From positions 4,770-18,184 of the forward strand of contig CAUDNR010000752.1 of assembly GCA_958430865.1 (NCBI GenBank): 13,415 nucleotides of DNA. Reading direction: 5' to 3'. Below the pieces are notes generated by a model. The model was not told the origin of the DNA. It saw only the letters and a list, made by a program, of their open reading frames with translations, and did no database searches. Shown in pieces: positions 7,812 through 13,415 of the stretch; position 1 is the first letter of the stretch, and the number at the start of each line of letters is the position of its first letter. The translations under genes and the position numbers were made by a program. This DNA comes from Entrophospora sp. SA101. Lineage: Eukaryota; Glomeromycota; Glomeromycetes; Entrophosporales; Entrophosporaceae.

Positions 7812-8581
7812 CTAAATAATTATATATAAAAAAAGAGAAGGGTAGTTAGTCCATATACCCATATGACTAAGCAAAAATAATGTCTTAATTTTCATTCCCT
7901 TCTATTCTTTATTCATCATTAATAATCAGAAAATTTAAAGCCAACAGATTATTATTATCTATCATGTGTTAATAAATAAGTGAACCTAACTAAATAATCA
8001 AAGGTTTGCCAGTCCAAATAATTATTAGATAGGGTAATAAAACAAATCACAAATTATCAACCCTTGGAATAAATATTTCACAGAAACATCCTTGCTCAAC
8101 TTATGCGGACTTCTCATATTTATGGTCTCAGAATGAAACTGCAGAAGGATAAACCTTCAGAAATATATAATAATACCCTGCAGATCATTGATAATAATAT
8201 TAAGAAAATTAAAACTGTGGAAATCAATTATATTCATCTAATAAGCATGACGGCATATCCAGTGGACCCCTAGAAGTATATATATCCCGCATACTAATAG
8301 GTGGAACTGGAGCTAACCACACAGACCCATGACATATAAGAGTAATAATAAATGATTCCACAATGCATGCATTCCAACACTTGCCTTTTAGTGAAAGTTG
8401 TTATGTTGTGAGGATAGTTTATTTATTATTATGAATGTATTTACAAAAAAAAAAAATTTTTAAACAAAGAAAAATTCATAAAATTATCCACCAATAAAAC
8501 AATTTGTTAATTATCATCACAAAGTAAATTGCTTATTTATTTTATTATAAGTTAATTAACATTCACAGTTCCATATTGCTC
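7812..8581. other. AT-rich stretch, no supported gene
   Basis: A likely intron 3' end on the minus strand (ACTAAC, pyrimidine tract, TTTAG) lies at 7812-7850, so 5' exons of the small gene could be here; none can be fixed. A short GAAGG/CCTTC hairpin lies near 8143-8159. An A13 run sits at 8445-8457. Confidence 0.4.
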
Positions 8582-8669
8582 TTTTTTTTTTTTTTTTTTT
8601 TTTTTTCTTCCTCACGTGAGGAAGCGAACACTCCTGCGGAGGGCCTGCAGAGAGCTTCGCCCTCTGCAG
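8582..8669 (-). ncRNA. GC-rich triple-hairpin island next to a T25/A25 tract
   Basis: Twenty-five T (8582-8606) are followed by a perfect 18-bp palindrome CTTCCTCACGTGAGGAAG (8607-8624), a CTCC-TGC-GGAG hairpin (8631-8641), and an 11-position stem with one mismatch and a TTC loop at 8645-8669 (CTGCAGAG...CTCTGCAG arms). Read on the minus strand this is three hairpins followed by a 25-A tail, as in a retroposed structured RNA. The minus strand also contains GTTCGCTTC, one base off a Pol III B box. I know no family for it. Alternatives are a SINE remnant, a MITE tip or a structured 3' end. It sits about 200 bases inside the right terminal repeat. Confidence 0.4.
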
Positions 8670-8831
8670 AACATCACAAAGGTATGATTGTTACATACTT
8701 TAAAAAACAGATTAATTATCTAATATAAACTTATTATCTTGATCTATATATTATATATATATATATACATAAAATCTATTTTTGACAATCTTCATAAAAC
8801 ACGTGACTGTAAAAATTTTATTGCATTTTTG

Positions 8832-8852
8832 ATTGGGAATTTTTTCCCAAAT
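8832..8852. repeat. Subterminal inverted repeat (hairpin)
   Basis: ATTGGGAA and TTCCCAAAT arms around a short T loop form a small hairpin just inside the right terminal repeat. No counterpart is seen at the left end, so it is end-specific. Confidence 0.5.
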
Positions 8853-8869
8853 CTGTCGCTGTGGCGCAG

Positions 8870-8899
8870 AAAGTTGTAGGGACTAGGTGTCCTGCACCA
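8870..8899 (-). repeat. Right terminal inverted repeat
   Basis: It is the reverse complement of 2610-2639, identical over the inner 28 bases with one mismatch in the outer two. It is followed by TA at 8900-8901. Confidence 0.8.
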
Positions 8900-8901
8900 T
8901 A

Positions 8902-9289
8902 TATTATTAAAAGCCATCAAGTACTATTGGCTTATCAAAAATGGTATCTGCTCATCAGGGGTGATCATTTTTAAAAAATAATTGCACCAAATGATTTGTT
9001 TAGAAGTCAGGAAATAATTTGTTGCAGCCAGATTTTTTGTTTTAACTTACTAGCAAATGTTATAAGGGTTTAAAACCTCACTATTTTTGTGGCATTTCAT
9101 ATATAATTTCAAAATTTGCCATCTGTTATAGTATTGTAAAATAAAATTAATTAATTTCTCTTTTATTTCATTGGTCGAAAATAATTTCACGTAATATTTT
9201 CCCACATAACTTATTTGTATCACAATAATTGCCTTAAATTCTATTGGCTAAAACACAGTCCGCTTGTATCACAATGATTTTCTTGAAAT
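8902..9289. other. AT-rich flank with short direct repeats
   Basis: No gene is supported. Segments 9215-9253 and 9264-9302 are direct repeats (TTGTATCACAAT...ATTGGCTAAAA), about 33 of 39 identical, 49 bases apart. ATTGG (an inverted CCAAT box) occurs at about 8928, 9171, 9243 and 9292. AAAATTTGCCATC occurs at 9111-9123 and 9332-9344. Confidence 0.45.
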
Positions 9290-9460
9290 TTATTGGCTAA
9301 AATTTGTGCATGTGATAAATTTTAAAAACTTAAAATTTGCCATCACTTGATGGTTTTTATTGTCACCCACTGTAGTACTAATACTATCAGTGTTAGAATT
9401 ATTACCATCACATTGTTGTTGAGAGTCAAAACTTGATTTTTTCCCTTAGATTCATATGAA
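9290..9460 (-). pseudogene. Coding-like segment, possible last exon of the interrupted pseudogene
   Basis: After an acceptor-like TTATAATTAG the minus strand reads about 56 codons without a stop: SYESKGKKSSFDSQQQCDGN, then Ser/Thr/Asn-rich NNSNTDSISTTVGDNKNHQV, ending in NFSQ and TAA at 9292-9290. Composition looks coding, but no domain is visible. It lies downstream, on the same strand, of the decayed reading frame that the hAT element interrupts, and may be its C-terminal end. Confidence 0.3.
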
Positions 9461-9739
9461 AGCTAATTATAATAAAGTTTAGACAAAAACCTAAACTTAG
9501 AAATAAATATTTTTGAACATTCATGTAAAATTTCCAGTAACAAAGAAAATTTTCTATGGTTTTAAATAAACAGAATCAATTTTATCTTGTTGTGAAATTT
9601 AGGGATGTTAATTGATTATACAAAAATTGATTTTTCCACAATCAATTAAAGTGATCAACAAAATTTTATAATCAATTGTAAATCAATTATCAATTTAATC
9701 AAAAAAATTGAAAAAAAATTAAGTGTTAAATAAATTAAC

Positions 9740-10033
9740 AGTAGTAATGATAATAACAATAATAATTGCAATAGTAATAATAATAATAGTATAGTAATAT
9801 TTGAAGCAATTTTAATTTTAGAAGTCTGGTTTTAAAAATTAAGTGCCATAACCTAACAAACAAATTCATACATAATATACAAATTAATATACATTTTTCA
9901 TTCTAAACATTATAAGCATAATAATAGCAGTGCTAATAAAAACAACAACAATAGTATTAGTAATAAATAATAATAATAATAATAATAGTAGTAGTAGTAT
10001 ATTAATATTTGAAACAATTTTAATTTAGAAGTC
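9740..10033 (+). repeat. Duplicated TAA-rich microsatellite block inside the hAT element
   Basis: The run of (TAA/TAG)n ending TAATATTTGAAGCAATTTTA plus TTTTAGAAGTCT (9740-9829) recurs at 9925-10033 with the same ending (GAAACAATTTTAATTTAGAAGTCT). The second copy leads into the surviving coding region and the first does not. This looks like a local duplication that disrupted the transposase. Confidence 0.6.
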
Positions 10034-10351
10034 TCAACTAGAGAAATAGCCGAATTAGACAGAGATGAATTTGAATCATATAAAAACATACCCCAAGTAC
10101 TTCCTGTTGAAGAAAATGAACCATTAAAATGGTGGTGTGATAATGAAAAAAAAATCCCAATACTTGCTATTTTAGCCAAAAAATATTTGGCAATTCCTTC
10201 TTCATCAGTTTCTTCAGAAGGAATTTTCTCTATGCAGGACAACAAATTACTTTGTTACGAAAATAGACTTATCTCACAGTCTGTTGACCATGTTCTTTTT
10301 TTGAAACGGAACAAAAAATTTGTTGATAATTTTTTACCCATCAAAGAATAA
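10013..10351 (+). pseudogene. hAT transposase C-terminal dimerisation region remnant
   Basis: An open frame of 112 codons runs from just after a TGA to TAA at 10349-10351. It contains the hAT dimerisation signature: EPLKWWCDNEKKIPILAILA, KKYLAIPSSSVSSEGIFS, then ENRLISQSVDHVLFLKRN. Full-length hAT transposases have 600 or more residues; here the BED finger and catalytic domain are gone. No start codon fits, and the frame follows a microsatellite, so it is a fragment. The surviving part is free of stops. Confidence 0.85.
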
Positions 10352-10639
10352 TAAAAAATAAAATTTTAAAATTTATGTTGTAAATAAAATGGAATTTATT
10401 GAAGTAACATCCAATCATGTTTTGGACATGTGACCTAGATCCTTTCATTAATACTGTAGTATGTAAAAGTTGTTAACTCATAGGCATAAAACAAATAAAG
10501 CTACTGCTACTACTATTTGCAATGTAAAAATCGATTTCAAATTGATTTTTTTGATTTGTTGATCAATTCATAATCGATTATAATTGATTATTTCAATTTC
10601 AATTATCAATTACAAAAAATTAATTGATTAACATCTCTA

Positions 10640-11575
10640 ATGAAATTAAATATGGAGGGATGCAAAACAATCTTATAAATTTGAGTGTTCTCAAGTCATT
10701 TATTATTAGCATTGATCAACCAGAGATAAAGTTGTGATGGCAAATTATTATTGATGGATTTTTTTTTCAACTCATCAGTTGGAAGTAATTTACCATTCAG
10801 AACATAATTTGGCTGAGCCAACAGTTTTAATTTACTCAAAAAAAATCTTTTCCCTCGGCTTCCAGCACTTCTCCATTAGCACAACAAAGATATTTTTTCT
10901 GGTATACCTAGTTCTTTGCTAAATGGCCATGTTTTTTTAACATTCATATTAATATATATTTGATTTATCAGATGTTTCTTAAAAATCCATATACAGTCAA
11001 TCCTTGTCACAATGGATTTTGAATAAAACTTTCTTATGTGTTCCATTCATCCATTGTGACAAGTATGTCTTTTATTAGTATTATTATTAGGGGACAAATT
11101 TTCAGGTACAAACATGTCTGTTAAATTGAGACTCACTGTGTTTTCCCTTAAAAATTCATTATCTCCAAATAAATACTCCATTCATTGATCAATTTATCTT
11201 CTGGACTTGTAAATTCCTTGATATATGAATATGAAGAAGCCCTAATAAATTTTGGATTAAAGTATTATTCTTTAAAAGTGGTATGCTGAATGTCTATTGA
11301 CGTGTTTACAAAGGCTTGAGAAAATGTTGGTATTAAAAGATTCTTCTGATCCATTTTGAATTCTACATGCTTTGATTTAAAGGAGGATTTTCAATGCTAG
11401 AATTTTGTACTTCTAATTTTTTTTTTTTTTATGAGAATTACTTTCTAATTGGTTATTAATTGTTAACTTTCATTTATGGTCTACAAGCAATACAAAATAA
11501 TTTTGTCCCATTAGCATAAAAATCATTTTTTTCTTTTACTCTCTGGAAAGCAGAATTGTCTTTTCACAATGACAA
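10640..11575 (-). pseudogene. Decayed unrecognised gene with zinc-finger-like N-terminus
   Basis: Read right to left, coding sense appears in short stretches joined by frameshifts. NDFYANGTKLFCIACRP (about 11533-11480) is followed, in another frame, by KLTINNQLESNSHKKKKKLE (about 11470-11411). Together these resemble a C2H2/BED-like finger (CxxC then a helix ending in His), as found at the N-terminus of transposon-derived CGGBP1-like proteins. Later pieces are MDQKNLLIPTFSQAFVNTS, FIRASSYSYIKEFTSPEDKL, ENTVSLNLTDMFVPENLSP, VKKTWPFSKELGIPEKISLL, WRSAGSRGKRFFLSKLKLLA and YVLNGKLLPTDELKKKSINN. At least two stops (TAA after FKE; TAA after SLLC) and several shifts break it. A palindromic insert (11003-11063) and the hAT element (9600-10639) lie in it; weak coding sense resumes beyond the hAT. 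The family is unknown; transposon origin is a guess. Confidence 0.5.
11003..11063. repeat. Perfect 15-bp inverted repeat, possible pogo-like mini-insertion
   Basis: Arms CTTGTCACAATGGAT (11003-11017) and ATCCATTGTGACAAG (11049-11063) are exact inverses around a 31-base spacer. The left arm continues outward as CAGTCAATCC preceded by TA, like pogo/Tigger termini; the right outer end does not match it. The coding sense of the surrounding pseudogene is broken here, which fits an insertion. Confidence 0.6.
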
Positions 11576-11584
11576 AAAAAAACA

Positions 11585-11770
11585 GATATCCCTATAGAAA
11601 ATTTATTTATGGAAGTTCCTTACACTTGTAATAATTATTTGTAAGGAATAATCCTTTAATAATGTATGTAAAATTTTCCAGAAATGTGTATGTGATGTAA
11701 GGAAAAATGCATTTTTACGTACATGGGAAAAAACCTATAAATTTTATAAATAATGAGATTGTACTAAAAA
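11585..11770. other. AT-rich spacer
   Basis: No gene is visible. ATTTGTAAGGAATAATCC (11639-11656) and the nearby GTAAGGAAAAATGC segment are locally similar but not clearly repeated. Confidence 0.4.
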
Positions 11771-12094
11771 ACGTACTCAATGTATGAAGCAAACGTACTC
11801 AATGTAATAAAGAAGCATACTCAATGTACGGAGTAAACATACTCAATGTAGGAAAGAAACATACTCAATGTAAGAATTAATGTACCCAATGTAAGAATTA
11901 ACGTACTCAATGTAAGAAGTAAATGTACTCAATGCAAGAAAGAAACATACTCAATGTACGTAGTAAACATACTTGATGTATGGAGTAAACATACTCAATG
12001 TAAGAAAGAAACATACTCAATGTAAGAAGTAAATGTATTTAATGCAAGGAGTAAATGTACTTGATGTAAGGAGTAAATGTACTTAATGTATAAA
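11771..12094. repeat. Minisatellite: about fifteen 22-bp units
   Basis: Units follow the pattern ACATACTCAATGTAAGAAGTAA with about 15 tandem copies in 324 bases. Most copies keep TACTCAATGTA exactly; the last few drift to TACTTGATGTA and TATTTAATGCA. Most units are 22 bases, close to two helical turns; one near 11793 is longer and one near 11881 shorter. Because 22 is not a multiple of three and stops recur, it is not a protein repeat. Confidence 0.9.
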
Positions 12095-12109
12095 AATTAT
12101 TTTTTTAAT

Positions 12110-12228
12110 TCAAATGTTTTTATTACAATTTCTTTTTAGTCTGGTATTTTTATTTTCTTTCTTTGCTGGTGATTTTTTGGATTTTTTCCTTGGTGGAGAT
12201 TTATCTTTAGGCTTTCTTTTATTGGATC
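12110..12228 (-). CDS. Candidate lysine-rich terminal exon
   Basis: After a TTGCATTGTTTAG acceptor (AG at 12230-12229) the minus strand reads SNKRKPKDKSPPRKKSKKSP, then AKKENKNTRLKRNCNKNI, and stops at TGA (12112-12110). About 38 residues, nearly half Lys/Arg with SPPRKK and SPAKK motifs, as in C-terminal tails of nuclear or chromatin proteins. No upstream exon can be identified, because the DNA at 12319-12900 is repeat array. It may be the stranded last exon of a gene split by that array, or a chance frame in purine-rich DNA. Confidence 0.35.
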
Positions 12229-12318
12229 CTAAACAATGCAAGTAATTTAATTAATTAATTAATATTATTATAATTGAAAAATTATAATCATGATGAAATT
12301 GTGAATCATTTAACCACA

Positions 12319-12900
12319 TATTTTTTTTTGAAAAAGAAAATAAGTAATAATATATATATTAATATTAATTTTTGTTGCATAATAATATTGTTCACCTATA
12401 TTAATATATATAATAATATATTATTATTTTTTCCACTAAATCTGTTTTTTTTTTGAAAAGAAAAGTAATTAATATTATAATAATATATATAATGATTTTC
12501 TTTTTTTTTCCTTACTATGATACACAACAATTAAGGGAAAAAAAATCATTATATATATTGTTATTATTATATTATTTTAATTACATTTCTTTTTCAAAAA
12601 AAAAACAGATCTAATGAACACTTATTATGCAATTAGCAAGGAAAAAAAATAAAATCATTATATTATATTATTACATTATTACATTATATTACATTATTAT
12701 TTTAATTACTTTTCTTTTTCAAAAAAAAAAAAAAGGATCTAATGAACACTTATTACATGATTAGTAAGGAAAAAAAGAAAATCATTATATATATTATTAT
12801 TATATTACATTATATAATATTAATTACTTTTCTTTTCAAAAAAAAAACAGATCTTGTTATGCGGCTAGTAAGGAAAAAAAAGAAAATCATTATATATATT
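12319..12900. repeat. Cluster of direct and inverted copies of an AT-rich ~120-bp unit
   Basis: The unit contains TTAATTACTTTTCTTTTTC, a poly-A run, CAGATCTAATGAACACTT, TTAGTAAGGAAAAAAAGAAA and ATCATTATATATATT. Three direct copies have their AGATCT/GGATCT marks near 12606, 12735 and 12848. One inverted copy lies at about 12433-12530 and a shorter inverted piece at 12319-12370. The unit is itself self-complementary at its edges (GAAAAAAAGAAAATCATTA versus TAATTACTTTTCTTTTTC), like a MITE. Direct and inverted copies meet near 12530, so the region could fold into a long hairpin. Confidence 0.75.
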
Positions 12901-13415
12901 ACAGTCAGGGATATTTCCATATCGGGATTCGTTTCCAGAATAGTCTGCTGATCAATTCATTATATGTTACAAATGAATTCACAAGATACTTCTTGTTACA
13001 TCTATGTTACATTTTATAAAAATAAATCAGTTTATAATAATTGAAAGTAATAGTAATACTATTAAACTTGCTCTTTCATAATCTGTTAATAATCTGTAAT
13101 AATCTGTTGATTTGTTCAAAGTACGTTTTTACTAAAATTAGAAATTTATGACTAGAATTTAATTTTTAGACCATTATGTTTGTATTGTTTGCATGAAGAT
13201 ATTGCAAACAAATATCCAGAAAGCCAGCTGACCCCATGTTGGTGCAAATCTTATTATTAAGTATATTACTATATTTATTAATTTGTTAATAACAATATAC
13301 TTTTATTTAGGTTTTATTATTTATTTATTTAAAGGTAGTTTAAGGATACCGACTGCAACTTTGATGATGGTTGTAACCACCTTTACATCATATACAAATG
13401 ATTGCAACACCTAGT
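12901..13415. other. Right edge, no supported gene, possible transposon-end fragments
   Basis: At 12900 a TA-rich run meets ACAGTCAGGGATATTTCC, a pogo/Tc1-like end sequence (CAGTCAGGG) with no partner in view. AATCTGT occurs three times at 13080-13107. The last 13 bases read TGCAACACCTAGT, close to the terminal repeat start TGCAGGACACCTAGT at 2613 with two bases missing. Confidence 0.35.

Larger units (their letters stand above)
2610..8899. mobile_element. 6.29-kb element bounded by 30-bp terminal inverted repeats and TA
   Basis: The left end at 2612-2639 and the reverse complement of 8870-8897 are identical over 28 bases, starting GTGCAGGACACCTAGTCCCT. Including the next two outer bases (TA left, TG right in the repeat's own direction) gives 30-bp repeats with one mismatch. 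Both sides are then flanked by TA (2608-2609 and 8900-8901), the target duplication expected for IS630/Tc1/mariner-type elements. The TA match could be chance in such AT-rich DNA; the 28-bp identity is unlikely to be. Inside lie the DDE transposase, two small spliced gene candidates, a three-copy short repeat and a hairpin cluster. About 2 kb on each side of the transposase is not transposase, which is long for this class. The element may have collected insertions, or its ends may belong to a different, older element. Confidence 0.65.
9600..10639 (+). mobile_element. Internally deleted Ac-type hAT element with 8-bp target duplication
   Basis: The left end reads TAGGGATGTTAATTGATTA; the right end, reverse complemented, reads TAGAGATGTTAATCAATTA (16 of 19 matching). 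This agrees with the T/CAGGGATG ends known for Ac/Ds-type hAT elements. Flanks are GTGAAATT (9592-9599) and ATGAAATT (10640-10647), an 8-bp duplication with one change, the length typical of hAT. Both subterminal regions are crowded with AATCAATT/AATTGATT motifs in both directions (about 9620-9710 and 10530-10625), likely transposase-binding repeats. Only the C-terminal transposase piece remains inside, so it is non-autonomous. Confidence 0.85.

Noticed and set aside
9910..10245. Minus-strand frame with a Tyr/Leu-rich tail
   Set aside because: Opposite the hAT dimerisation region; the tail is the complement of the TAA microsatellite.
11771..12094. CRISPR array
   Set aside because: Units are contiguous with no unique spacers, and the genome is eukaryotic; it is a minisatellite.
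12274..12951. Plus-strand frames 12274-12456 and 12742-12951
   Set aside because: Phe/Ile/Lys-rich translations of the AT-rich repeat array.

Overview
The window looks like AT-rich, repeat-rich nuclear DNA of a fungus. Several coding pieces are interrupted by short introns of about 70-160 bases with GT...AG borders, often with a GTATGT-type donor, so this is eukaryotic. Extreme A+T content, many decayed DNA transposons and the style of the uncharacterised proteins resemble arbuscular mycorrhizal fungi (Glomeromycotina, e.g. Rhizophagus). That placement is inference. No tRNA, rRNA or clear host housekeeping gene is visible.

Layout: (1) 1-1230, minus strand: spliced, decayed pogo/Tigger-type transposase, cut by the window edge. 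(2) about 1250-2394, plus strand: an unrecognised two-exon gene with one in-frame stop near its start. (3) 2610-8899: a 6.29-kb segment bounded by near-perfect 30-bp inverted repeats, each flanked by TA. It holds a two-frame DDE transposase (4809-6871, minus), two small spliced gene candidates (3918-4263 and 7465-7811, both minus), a three-copy 28-bp motif, and a T25 tract followed by three hairpins. (4) 9290-11575, minus strand: an unrecognised decayed coding region with a zinc-finger-like N-terminus. It is interrupted by an Ac-type hAT element at 9600-10639 (8-bp target duplication) and by a short palindromic insert near 11003-11063. (5) 11771-12094: a minisatellite of about fifteen 22-bp units. 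(6) 12110-12228, minus: a lysine-rich terminal exon candidate. (7) 12319-12900: direct and inverted copies of a roughly 120-bp AT-rich unit. (8) 12901-13415: nothing coding that I can support, with two possible transposon-end fragments.

The region is a graveyard and nesting ground of class II transposons. The best-preserved unit is the DDE transposase. Its two reading frames meet at a run of nine A, and a -1 shift there would give one protein of roughly 700 residues. It sits inside matching terminal inverted repeats with TA flanks, so the simplest reading is one IS630/Tc1/mariner-related element carrying or having collected passenger sequence. A nest of unrelated insertions is the main alternative.
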